From NCBI GenBank assembly GCA_963662175.1, contig OY759221.1:2852001-2916000 (forward strand): a DNA stretch of 64,000 bases. The letters are read 5' to 3'. Below are positions 55,142 to 64,000 of the stretch, one piece after another. Both the position numbers and the translations under genes were made by a program. The notes below the pieces were generated by a model. It was not told the DNA's origin, did no database searches, and saw nothing but the letters and a program-made list of their open reading frames with translations. The stretch is from Aradus depressus (taxonomy: Eukaryota > Arthropoda > Insecta > Hemiptera > Aradidae). Positions within the stretch are counted from its first letter, which is position 1. Each line of letters starts with the position of its first letter.

Positions 55142-55745
55142 GACACCAAATTTAATTCACAAAAAATCACTTAAATTCACAATTCACCACGATTTCAAAC
55201 TGTAAGATGTGTTCGAAGACAACGTATGAATTAGTATGAACATAAAACGGGGCGAACCTACAGATGTAAACAAAGCCACTAGAGAAAAGGGATTAGTGTT
55301 GCGTTCAAATCAAAACAACCCTTCCCCCACCATCCATCTCGAACCTCCCGGACCCCGTGTACATACTCCGTATTTTTCTGTTTCCGCTTCATCTATTCAT
55401 CCGATTTCGAATCTGAAAAATAATTTCATTGAACTGTCTACTTTCGGCGTCGTACCTGTAAATTTAAAAAAAAAATGAAAAGATAACATGTAAAAAATTT
55501 TAAAAAAATACATAAAAAACCTAAAATTCGGAATTAACAATAATTGTTATAATTATTTTTAAAAAAACGGAGTGTCATATAAATTCTATATTTATATTGA
55601 GTACAAAGGGAAAAAATATTTTTAAAAAATTGAGCCGTTTAGTCAAAATACATACCTTTAATACTTTTGCTGCTATAGTGGCGCTATCTATTGAAATAAG
55701 TTCATAATAAAATACGGGACATTTAACCTTAAGAAAAGGCGTATT
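55142..55745. other. AT-rich sequence upstream of the Mutator/YqaJ relic
   Basis: Contains a plus-strand open frame (55236-55478) without recognisable domain and with a low-complexity Lys end; not called as a gene. Confidence 0.35.
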
Positions 55746-56028
55746 TTTTTTTATGACTCATGCCCGAGCTTTAACTACGAAGTCATATCGCCTACTACCA
55801 GAGCGCTCTTTCGCCACTCTGGTGGACATGAGCCCGACTCTACTGTGGGAGTCCTAAATTTTTATTCACCTAGGACAAGGGTCTTTAACGAGTACCTGAC
55901 ATCGCACTGGCTCGGGACCATCGCTTAACGTCTCATCCGAAGAACGGAGTGCTTAAGTTTATTTTACCTCTCAGATAAAATAAACTAAGGGCCACGGTCG
56001 GGTTTTGAACCCACGTACTTCAACTCAG
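55746..56028 (-). repeat. SINE, head-truncated, 15-bp target duplication
   Basis: Flanked by AAGAAAAGGCGTATT (55731-55745) and AAGAAAAGGTGTATT (56029-56043), one mismatch. The tRNA head is cut off after the B-box region (GGTTTTGAACCCACG on plus), so this is a 5'-truncated retroposition. The core and 3' part are otherwise complete except for a small deletion before TTTTTATTCACCTAGG. Confidence 0.88.
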
Positions 56029-56043
56029 AAGAAAAGGTGTATT

Positions 56044-56868
56044 GTAAACTAGCAGTCTAATCATTAAATTAATTTGAAATGTTAGAATTGTCGCAATACT
56101 TTAAGGATCTATTAATTATTAATAGAAAACTAAAGTATGAAGTTAATTTTTTTTTTATAATTAATAAAGACAATAGCCACCATATATTTTATCGAACGGA
56201 TTTGTTTTTAAATATAAATAACTAAAGCATATATGAAAAAAGCGTTATAATCCTCTAAGTAACTGTTCCTTTTTTCGATTTATTTTCGAAATGTAGTAGA
56301 TTCATCGAATCGTTTATCGCTAGGAATAGAATATTAGCTGTCCTTGTTTGTGGTGGAGTATGGTTAACATAGTGATGGGGTAAAGCCCTGTCTGTGGTGT
56401 TGCTACCACTGTTGAACTTTCATTTTATGAAACAGAGTTGAACTACGGAACAGCAACTTTCCCTGGCTGGCAGACTAATAAATATATAGCGACGAAAGAG
56501 CGCTCTGGTAGTAGGCTGACTGATTTCTGAAGAATCCTTAATACAGTTATGTTGGTAGTTCTGATTCAATCAGATATAATGATGATGATGATGTTCTTAT
56601 ATTTGTAGGCATGGACAAGTTTTACTTCCTATGGTATTAATTTTTACTAAACCTACAGCATAATAAAGAAATGTAATCGTGTGAAAATCCGAGGTCGATT
56701 TTTCAACGAATTGTTCACGTTTTAGTTAATTTCGAACACTTCTAAGCCAGTGTAAGGCACTAGAAAGTAAGAGAATTCACTGATTCGGTCTGCCATTACA
56801 AAACCAAAGCAGGTAATGGAGAGAACCTGTAGCAGAAACCTGGACTCAGCCATAAAAAAAAAAAATTG
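56044..56868. other. mixed AT-rich sequence with a 28-bp SINE scrap
   Basis: Nothing gene-like. GCGACGAAAGAGCGCTCTGG plus TAGTAGGC at 56490-56517 is a short piece of the SINE 3' region. A (GAT)n run lies at 56579-56594. Confidence 0.45.
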
Positions 56869-56869
56869 T

Positions 56870-57260
56870 TGGACCCTTAGCATTTGTTTTCGTTCCTTTG
56901 ACCTCTGAATATGAGGCTTCATCTATACCCATGCGTAAGTTTCTGCTCTCCCTTTAACCCTTCATTCTCGATATTTTGTGGACCCTTGCCTTCAGTTGTC
57001 TTCCTTCTTGAGAGTCCTCTGATCTCTGAACTTGAAACTACATCCAGGGCCACACGTAAAGTTCCGCTCTCCTTCTGAACTTTGATCTCTTTATTTGGTC
57101 GACTCCTACTAACTGTTTCTTTCTTTTTCGGGCTATCGATCTTTGAATTTGAAGCTACGCACCGACTCACACGTTAGGTTTTGCTCTCCATTTAAATCAT
57201 TGATATTTTTATTTGGTGGCCACTTCTCTTCTGTTTATTCTCATTGAGAGTTCTAGACGC
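56870..57260. repeat. ~120-bp degenerate tandem repeat, three copies
   Basis: GCTCTCC words recur near 56944, 57067 and 57184, each preceded by a GAAGCTaCa/ACacGTaa-type phrase and followed by a CTTT-rich phrase and TTTGGTgGac. The minus-strand open frame across it (56919-57170) is a by-product. Confidence 0.6.
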
Positions 57261-57579
57261 GGACCTGGGTCTATGCATTGTTCTAGACCCTGACCTGGGT
57301 TTGAAAGAGTGGATCCAAGTGTGGATTTAGCCTCAAATTCAGAGATCAAAAGGACAATCAAAAAAGCAAAAAATAAGGTTAGGTTCCAACAAACGAAGTC
57401 ATAGAAGGCTTAGAGAAAGAGAGAGCGGAAACTTATATATGAGTCGGGGTGTTGTCTGTAATCTGTAAAGACTTTCACTCTCAGACACAACACTTTTCCT
57501 CCAGTTTACATTAACAACTAGTCCATTCCTGCATCCGATATTGTCCGTTATTTAGGGATTCTTTTAGTCAGACGTAGTT

Positions 57580-57926
57580 AGGTTAGGTTAGGTTTTATGA
57601 CTCATGCTCGGGCTTTAACTACGAGGTCATATCGCCTACTACCAAAGCGCTCTTTCGTCACTCTGGTGGACATGAGCCCGACTCTACTGTGGGAGTCCTA
57701 AATTTTGCCTACCCTAAATTTTTATTCACCTAGGGTAGGGGTCTTTAACGAGGACCTGACATCGTACAGGCTCGGGACCATCGCTTAACGTCCCATCCGA
57801 AGGACGGCGTGCTTAAGTTTATTTTACCTCCCAGATAAAATAAACTAAGGGCCTCGGTCGGGTTACGAACCCACGACCTTGAACTCAGAAGTCAAGCAGG
57901 CATACCACTGAGCTACCGGCGCCCTC
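57580..57926 (-). repeat. SINE, full length, 11-bp target duplication
   Basis: Direct repeats CAGACGTAGTT at 57569-57579 and 57927-57937. The tail on the plus strand is GGTTAGGTTAGGTTTT. The target, CGTAGTTGAAGCCCGGGCAT, is itself the 3' end of an older SINE, so this copy is nested in a SINE scrap. Confidence 0.92.
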
Positions 57927-57939
57927 CAGACGTAGTTGA

Positions 57940-58400
57940 AGCCCGGGCATTAGGTACAAAAACAAACAAACAATAGCGGTAATTCATTCTGATTTTCTAT
58001 TTTCTATCGCGTTCACAAAAATAGGAGAAAAAATGTTTTTCTTAAATATATAAATGTAACTTTACAACACATGATTTTTAAAATTGTTACTATTTATCAG
58101 TTTTATTTTTTGGCAAATAACCTCCAAACACTATAGAATCGGTTTGTAGAAGTAGTATTCTTAGAGATTGTTTTTTTATTATAATTATAACTTGTCAATA
58201 TCGTAAATTTCTTCTGGAAGTCTCAAGAAAAATTCTTCTGGTAGTAGATGTTAGTGGGTAACTTTTGAGGTTGGATGCACTGTTACGCCGTTTTAGGATG
58301 TCCTTGGCGTACATCTTGTGCAGAGGTACGCCGGTCTCTATGACGTGCACCTCCAGTAGAGTTGTGTTTATCAATTGTGGAAGGGGCTATTGGTTTGGTT
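57940..58400. other. sequence upstream of the signal-peptide exon
   Basis: AT-rich to about 58230, then GC-richer (GGATGTCCTTGGCGTACATC, GTACGCCGGTCTCTATGACG). No clear TATA box. Two TCAGT initiator-like words occur downstream, near 58418 and 58439. Confidence 0.35.
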
Positions 58401-58464
58401 ATCATCGGAACCTTGTCAGTTCGACTCGTCTCTAGTGTCAGTACACTCATAGACCGTCTTCAAA

Positions 58465-58555
58465 ATGGTTCTTCAGATCGTCTTACTCTTTGGCCTTGTT
58501 GTTGGACTTCCGTTCCATGTGAGCGCTGAATGTCACACCGGAGCCAAAATTATTG
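58465..58555 (+). CDS. signal-peptide first exon of a secreted protein
   Basis: ATG at 58465-58467 in CAAAATGG, a good eukaryotic start context. It encodes MVLQIVLLFGLVVGLPFHVS followed by AECHTGAKII and one base, then donor GTAAGT (58556). The N-terminus is a typical signal peptide (short polar start, hydrophobic core, probable cleavage near HVSA/E). The mature start with an early Cys and the phase-1 end would fit CAP-family first exons, and the phase matches CAP exon 32167-32288, but that exon is on the other strand. TCAGT initiator-like words lie 30-50 bp upstream. It may be exon 1 of a neighbouring plus-strand gene whose rest lies beyond the window. Confidence 0.65.
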
Positions 58556-58681
58556 GTAAGTCATTTTTTATCTATTATACATGTATACAAAAGCTGCACA
58601 ATGAGTGAGTACACACTGTATGTATGTATGTATGTATGTATGCTCATGGCATTATCCGAATTCGGGAAATACTCAGTTATT

Positions 58682-58895
58682 ATGACACATGCTCGGGCTT
58701 TAACTACAAGGTCATATCGCCTGCTACCAGAGCGCTCTTTCGTCACTTTGGTGGAGCCCGACTATACTTAGAGTATCTGACATCGCACAGGACGGAGTGC
58801 TCAAGGTTTTTTCACCATCTTGATAAATAACCTAAGGGTCTCGGCCGGGTTTCGAACCCTGTATCTTAAGCTCAGTAGGCTAGCACACTCGGGAT
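58682..58895 (-). repeat. SINE, diverged and internally deleted
   Basis: Plus-strand reading gives TGACACATGCTCGGGCTTTA, GCGCTCTTTCGTCACTTTGG, ACATCGCACAGGACGGAGTG and the B-box side GGTTTCGAACCC. It lies 127 bp inside the first intron after the signal-peptide exon. Confidence 0.75.
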
Positions 58896-58946
58896 ATATT
58901 CTTTTTACACATTCGCTACTTTAATTTAATAATATAATATTTAGTA

Positions 58947-59294
58947 GGTTTAGGTTTAGGTTTTATGACTCATGCCCGGGCTTTAACTACGAGGTCATAT
59001 CGCCTACTACCAGAGCGCTCTTTCGTCACTCTGGTGGACATGAGCCCGACTCTACTGTGGGAGTCCTAAATTTTGCCTACCCTAAATTTTTATTCATCTA
59101 GGGTAGGGGTCTTTAACGAGTACCTGACATCGTACAGGCTCGGGACCATCGCTTAACGTCCCATCCGAAGGACGGCGTGCTTAAGTTTATTTTACCTCCC
59201 AGATAAAATAAACTAAGGGCCTCGGTCGGGCTACGAACCCACGACCTTGAGCTCAGAAGTCAAGCACGCATACCACTAAGCTACCGGCGCCCTC
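58947..59294 (-). repeat. SINE, full length, 12-bp target duplication
   Basis: Direct repeats TAATATTTAGTA at 58935-58946 and 59295-59306. The tail on plus is GGTTTAGGTTTAGGTTTT, a TTTAGG variant of the usual TTAGG tail. Confidence 0.92.
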
Positions 59295-59459
59295 TAATAT
59301 TTAGTATATTTTTTAAGTATTTAGTTAAAATTTGTTCAGAAGACTTGTGTCTTACTACGTAAAAAAATGAGGTAAATAGTTAATAAAAACTGCATAAGCC
59401 GTTGGTGGAAAATTAATTGGATACCCAGAAAATATTCACTTAAATAATTACAGAACCAA

Positions 59460-59660
59460 GGCAATGTACATCCCCAGTGCGAATAAATCAATAAGGTTTT
59501 GCATTCCCTCTGAAACCAATCTACCGACTTGGATGAAAAATCAATACTAAATTTTGTGTCGATATATTCATTACAATTATTAGGGCTTTTGAGTTAAGCC
59601 CCATCCTTTGATTCTTCTCTTCCCTTCGGCTCATTAAGCTGAAAATCTATGGTTGTTTTC
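59460..59660 (+). repeat. dispersed repeat copy
   Basis: GCAATGTACATCCCCAGTGC, TTTTGTGTCGATATATTCAT, GGGCTTTTGAGTTAAGCCCC and CGGCTCATTAAGCTGAAAAT match the family at 7260, 27205 and 32390. Confidence 0.5.
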
Positions 59661-60001
59661 CTAATGGGTTTCTGGATACACAATAAATGAATGAATACAT
59701 TTTTTATTTTGAATATTTACAGTCGTATAAGTAAATTTGATGATACATTTAGGGGAAAACAAATATATATATAAAAATAAATAAAAAAATAAAAATAAAC
59801 TATAAGAAAATTATATACACTATAACAAAATAATGGTCTATGTACAAAACAATATAATATATACAACAATGTGAAAATATTAAATTTAAATAATAATAAA
59901 CAATAATAATAAAAATAACATAAAATAAACGTAAGAAGCCCTTCAGCTCGAGACCCCTCGAAATACCGATTCTCTGTCATCCACATTCCTCCAACTTAAA
60001 G

Positions 60002-60107
60002 GAGACAGGGGAGGCCGCGGTGCCTCGAGTGATCCCCCCCTGTCCTGTCGCCCCGCCAGTCACTGTCCAGCAGTGGAGGCAGACCAAGAAGGAAAGGAGA
60101 GCTGAAG
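60002..60107 (+). CDS. candidate internal exon, proline-rich
   Basis: A pyrimidine-containing tract ends AACTTAAAG, and a donor GTAAGAG follows GCTGAAG at 60107. The GC-rich 106-bp interval is open in one frame: ETGEAAVPRVIPPCPVAPPV, then TVQQWRQTKKERRAEG. In the phase needed to join directly to 58465-58555 it would hit a stop near its end, so it belongs to another frame, another transcript, or is not an exon. No domain recognised. Confidence 0.3.
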
Positions 60108-60449
60108 GTAAGAGAAGTACATGAGGGGAGAACCTGGTCACCACCAGCACTACCTAAATATTTTTACTAAATTATAGTAGCAGGTCTCTCGGCCAGCACC
60201 ACCTCAGTCTTCGGGGGGGATTATCTGGATGGGAATGGGAAGAGTCGAACAACTGGATTGACATGGGAAGAAAGGTTACTGTGGAATTTGAAAGAGAGGA
60301 ACTATATAAACAAGAGGAATTTTTAAGTCATTGCTCTTGGGTAAGATTGGAAACGTAGAAAGGAGCATCGACAATTGTTCTTAAGACTTTGGATTGGAAG
60401 GAGTGGAATAAATAAATGAAATAAAGAAGTGGTTAGTGTAATCCAGGAC

Positions 60450-60800
60450 ATTGAGAACACACTTCCTCAGTGAGAAGTGGTCAGCTACCACCCATTGGAC
60501 TGAAAATCAAAAGGTGTCTTACTCTGGCACTTGTACCTAAATTTGTATATAGATAGACACTTTCACTACATTGACAGTTAGTAGATTAGTTAAAGCCCTC
60601 TCTGAATATAAATAGGCTTCGTATCTAAGGAGTTGTGGATACACATACAAAAATGTCTTGTCGATATGTTCACTCTATCGCAAGTTATCATGTTCACAGA
60701 CACACGCAGATATTAACAGACAGAATATAAATGAAGTTCCGGTAAAACCTCAACGTCAGATGTTATAACTTCTTCTATACCTCGTGTAGCTGAGGAAATT
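60450..60800 (+). repeat. dispersed repeat copy
   Basis: Includes GAAAATCAAAAGGTGTCTTA, TATCATGTTCACAGACACAC and ATAACTTCTTCTATACCTCG followed by TGTAGCTGAGG. It is the longest view of the family that also lies at 8560 and 32390. Confidence 0.5.
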
Positions 60801-61210
60801 AAAATCATTTTTCTACACTTCAAAGCTGTTTATATTTATCCATGTTTTATTTTACACACAGTAGCATTGGGTTTATTTATATTTGTAGCGTTCTCGGGTT
60901 TATATATATATATATATACCAAATAACTCCACTTTATTTTCAACAAGATTTTCTATGTATTTTTTTAGATTTTATATTTTCAACTGAGAGCCTTTTTATC
61001 AACAATCAATTTTATCGAATGTTTACAACAATACTAGCGGCCAGGCCGCTACATATTTAACATACATTATAAACAAAATAAATTAAAAATAAATAAATAA
61101 ATAAATAATTTATAAACAAAAATTCATAAAAGTACATTAGTCTCCTTCTTGTGGCCGCTCTTTTTGATTTTTTTTTTATATCTACATCAAATTTACTTAT
61201 GGTTTATACC

Positions 61211-61883
61211 ATATGTGGGCAACAACCGGCCCGCTGTGAGATTTGGTCCGGCCCGCGAGTCATTTTGAAAAACCCAATTTAAAAAAATAATAATATTACA
61301 CTACTTACTCACACTCACTCCAAATAAGGAAGATCGAGTAGGATGGGGTTTGTCGCTTGCTCCTGCGAAATCAATTGAGCGTGCAAGGCGAGTGAGGAAA
61401 AATTCATGTCATCGCGTGTTTGTTTATGGTCAATAAATTTGCGTATTTTTTTTTTTGTGTTTTTAATGTGCGCGTATAAACCAAAACATCGTACAAGGCT
61501 CACTGAAGATAATTTGGAAAATTCTTTACGTCTTTGTATCAGTGGAATTAATCCAAACATCAATGGATTAGTTTCCCAAATTCAAGCTCAAGTGTCTCAT
61601 TGATTTCGGTGTCGCTACTTAACTTTCGTAGTTTGTAATAATTCCAAATTTCACGATTTAATAATAATATTGTACCTATTTTTTTTCATTTAATTTTGTT
61701 ATTTTAATAAATTGTATTATAATAACATTGTCTTATTATTTCATGTCTGATATCTATCGCTAAAAATTATGAACACTACTTTGAAGTCCGACGTAATTTT
61801 ATTTTGAACCATCTACGCGGCCCGCGAACGTATTTGCACACTAAAGTTTGGCCCGCAACATGTCAAAGGTTGCCCATACATGA
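61211..61883 (+). mobile_element. hAT element relic with 8-bp target duplication
   Basis: TTTATACC flanks both sides (61203-61210, 61884-61891). The ends ATGTGGGCAACAACCGGCCC and (reversed) ATGTATGGGCAACCTTTGAC are imperfect inverted repeats, and both carry GGCCCGC words. The inside contains the end of a hAT transposase. Deleted and non-autonomous. Confidence 0.78.
61475..61603 (+). pseudogene. hAT transposase C-terminal remnant
   Basis: Reads KHRTRLTEDNLENSLRLCIS followed by NINGLVSQIQAQVSH and TGA. 'Y+S+LTDENLxxxLRxAxSxxxPxxxxLVxxxQxQxSH' is the closing segment of hAT transposases of the GTF2IRD2/ZBED-related group (family knowledge), including the end of the dimerisation domain. Everything upstream of it is lost or unreadable. 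Confidence 0.7.
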
Positions 61884-61943
61884 TTTATACCGATTGTGAA
61901 TATTCAAAATAAAGAATTATTATACTTTTTTATTGTACATATA

Positions 61944-62295
61944 GGTTAGGTTAGGTTAGGTTTTATGACTCATGCCCGGGCTTTAACTACGAGGTCATAT
62001 CGCCTACTACCAGAGCGCTCTATCGTCACTCTGGTGGACATGAACCCGACTCTACTTTGGGAGTCCTAAATTTTGCCTGCCCTAAATTTTTTTTTCACCT
62101 AGGGTAAGGGTCTTTAACGAGTACCTGACATCGTACAGGCTCGGGACCATCGCTTAACGTCCCATCCGAAGGACGGCGTGCTTAAGTTTATTTTACCTCC
62201 CAGATAAAATAAACTAAGGGCCTCGGTCGGGCTACGAACCCACAACCTTGAGCTCAGAAGTCAAGCACGCATACCACTGAGCTACCGGCGCCCTC
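61944..62295 (-). repeat. SINE, full length, 12-bp target duplication
   Basis: Direct repeats ATTGTACATATA at 61932-61943 and 62296-62307. The tail on plus is GGTTAGGTTAGGTTAGGTTT, the longest telomere-type tail in the window. It ends six bases before the Helitron CTAG at 62313. Confidence 0.93.
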
Positions 62296-62461
62296 ATTGT
62301 ACATATATATAACTAGCAGTAATACCCGGCGTTGCCCGGGGAACTTTGACTTATCTACCAATATCTCCTATAAGGCTATTCAGTTCCTCGACAGTACATT
62401 CATGATGTTATAATTTTCAATTATTCATACGGAATAAGGCTTATAGTCCTTCAACGTCAAA

Positions 62462-63645
62462 CACCCCAGCTAGTAAGTTTTTAGGACCCCTGGACATCAC
62501 AGCTAGTATGCGTCTTTCAACGGCGGAAACCACAGATAGTGAATACTTAGCATCGCTGGACATCCTAGCCAGTGCGTACTTAAGAACGCTATTGACCGCA
62601 GCTAGTAAGTGCCTTGCAACAGCGGACCCCACAGCGAATACATAGTTACTACTACTACATGTGAAATTCATGCCAATCCGCTTACCCTTTAACAGTACAT
62701 TCATGATGTTATAATTTTCAATTATTCATACGGAATAAGGCTTATAGTCCTTCAACTATAGTAACCACAGCTAGTATACGCCTTTCAACGGCGTAAACCA
62801 CAGCTAGTGAATACTTAGCTTCGCTGGACGTCCTAGCCAGTGCGAACTTAAGAACGTTTGTGACCATGTATGTACCGCTGGGCACCACAGCTAGTACGTA
62901 GTTAGGAACGCTGGGCACCAGAGGTAGTATATGCCTTGCATCGGCGGACCCCACAGCTAGTACGTAGTTAGAACGCTGGTCACCGCAGCTAGTATGTGCC
63001 TCGCAAGAGCGGACCCCACAGCTAGTACGAAGTTAGGAACGCTGGGCATCACAGCTAGTAAGTGCCTTGCAACAGCGGACCCCACAGCTAGTACGTAGTT
63101 GGAACCACTGGGCATCACAGCTAGTATGTGTTTTGCAACGGCGGACCCCACAGCTAGTACGTAGTTAGAAACGCTGAGCATCACAGCTAGTATGTGTTCA
63201 GCAACGGCGGACCCCACATCTAGTACCTAGTTAGAAACGCTGGGCATCAAAGCTAGTATGCTTTTGCAGCGACGGACCCCACAGCTAGTACGTTTTTAGG
63301 AACGCTGGGCCCTACAGGTAGTAGGTGTCTTGCAACTGCGGACCCCACAGATAGTATGTAGTTAGAACCACAGGGCATCACAGCTAGTATGAGTTTTGCA
63401 ACGGCGGACCCCACAGCTAGTGCCTACGTAGTTTAATACGCTGGGCCACACTGCTAGCGCCTTGCAACAGCGAACCCCACAGCCAGTACATAGTTAGGAA
63501 CGCTGGGGCTGAGCACTACAACTAGTAAGTGCCTTGCAACAGCGGACCCCACAGCTAGTACGATATTAGGAACGCTGGACGTCACAGCTAGTAAATGTCT
63601 TGCAACAGTGAACCCCACAGCGAATACATAGTTACTACTACTAGA
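62462..63645 (-). repeat. 66-bp minisatellite inside the Helitron
   Basis: Same unit as at 22312-23170 (CACAGCTAGTACGTAGTTAG, GAACGCTGGGCAYC, CTAGTATGTGCCTTGCAACG). Several minus-strand frames stay open for 60-90 codons and repeat VLAVGSAVAxHxLAV. Confidence 0.75.
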
Positions 63646-63659
63646 TGTGAAATTCATGA

Positions 63660-64000
63660 CAATCCGATTACCCTTCAATGATTCAGCATTATTTTTATGC
63701 TTAGCCCCCCCTCCCAAATTTTTAAAATGTCACATAGTGTATTTTTTTATTTGACCATCAAGAATACTACATGTGAAATTCCATGACAATCCGATCATCC
63801 GTTAATGACCTATCACTATCTTCAAATTTAGCCCTACCCCCATAACCCCCCTCCTGTTCACAATTTTTTGACGTCACACACCCTATTTTACTATTTGGCC
63901 TTTATGAATACTTCATGTGAAATTTCGTGACAATCCGATCATCCGTTAATGACTTATCACTATACTTATACTTAGGCCCCCATCAACCCACCCTCCCGTT
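63660..64000 (-). repeat. C-rich ~145-bp Helitron module units
   Basis: TGTGAAATTCCATGACAATC, CGTTAATGACCTATCACTAT, and C-rich GCCCTACCCCCATAACCCCC with TCCTGTTCACAATTTTTTGA. Also present at 19086-19600, 23215-24010 and, inverted, 27700-28140. Confidence 0.7.

Larger units (their letters stand above)
62313..64000 (-). mobile_element. Helitron, 5' part beyond the window
   Basis: Begins (3' end on minus) with CTAGCAGTAATACCCGGCGT after host A. The head module occurs twice (62313-62455 and, shortened, about 62690-62760). Then come 66-bp minisatellite units (62462-63645) and C-rich units from about 63660, which run off the window end. The segment 63390-63660 is almost identical to 22880-23175. 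Confidence 0.7.

Noticed and set aside
55236..55478. 80-codon plus-strand frame MNIKRGEPTDVNK
   Set aside because: No domain, ends in a lysine run from poly(A)-like DNA, no splice or polyadenylation context.
56919..57170. 83-codon minus-strand frame MSRCVASNSKIDSPKKKE
   Set aside because: Runs across a three-copy degenerate tandem repeat; charged composition follows from the repeat.
59717..59986. 89-codon minus-strand frame rich in Tyr, Phe and Ile
   Set aside because: The residues come from an AT-rich low-complexity stretch, with no homology signal or splice context.
61943..61962. Interstitial telomere
   Set aside because: Only three TTAGG units and always at the 3' end of a SINE; it is the SINE tail.
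62957..63217. Open frame repeating VLAVGSAVAxHxLAV on the minus strand (also 22275-22709 and 18896-19090)
   Set aside because: The frames are by-products of a 66-bp (multiple of three) minisatellite inside Helitrons. Frames differ in start and end between copies and have no gene structure.

Overview
The window reads as intron-rich, repeat-dominated nuclear DNA of an arthropod, most likely an insect. The reasons are spliced exons with GT/AG borders, an AT-rich background, jockey-type and other non-LTR retrotransposons, mariner, pogo/Tigger, piggyBac and hAT DNA transposons, Helitrons, tRNA-derived SINEs, and SINE tails made of the insect telomere-type pentamer (TTAGG/CCTAA). I cannot name the species. 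Nothing resembles a bacterial operon, phage or CRISPR locus.

The main host gene is a CAP-superfamily (antigen 5/SCP-like, secreted) gene on the minus strand. Five exons can be placed: 32167-32288, 26474-26549, 18237-18379, 13234-13349 and 5677-5845. Their splice phases are mutually compatible and a polyadenylation signal follows at 5636-5641. They cover almost the whole CAP domain plus a basic, proline-rich tail. The first (signal-peptide) exon was not found on that strand. A signal-peptide exon of matching phase lies at 58465-58555 but on the plus strand. Two further plus-strand exon candidates (52603-52850 and 60002-60107) are unassigned.

Layout. 1-5.6 kb: mariner relic, a TA-flanked MITE, old SINE copies and a GC-rich retroposon. 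5.6-32.3 kb: CAP exons with introns packed with a Penelope-like relic, Helitrons (9.3-12.6, 14.0-14.8, 18.8-19.8, 22.2-24.1, 27.6-28.1 kb), arrays built from a SINE core, a jockey-clade LINE (16.5-18.2 kb), a twin-primed LINE (24.4-24.9 kb), a Tigger element and a LINE with a nested transposon (28.4-31.7 kb). 32.9-37.7 kb: a 53-bp satellite of about 91 units. 37.8-39.7 kb: a piggyBac element with a nested hAT-like MITE. 40-45 kb: SINEs, including a filled/empty site pair, and a Tigger deletion derivative. 45.4-52.2 kb: a 37-bp satellite of about 184 units with higher-order structure. 53-55.1 kb: an 829-bp foldback element and a broken Mutator-like/YqaJ gene. 55.7-64 kb: young SINEs, a signal-peptide exon, a hAT relic and a Helitron that runs off the end.

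Two structural themes recur. A recently active SINE has 3' tails of telomere-type repeat and clean 10-15 bp target duplications. Helitrons carry expandable internal arrays, and one (9340-12561) contains an amplified block related to the core of that same SINE.
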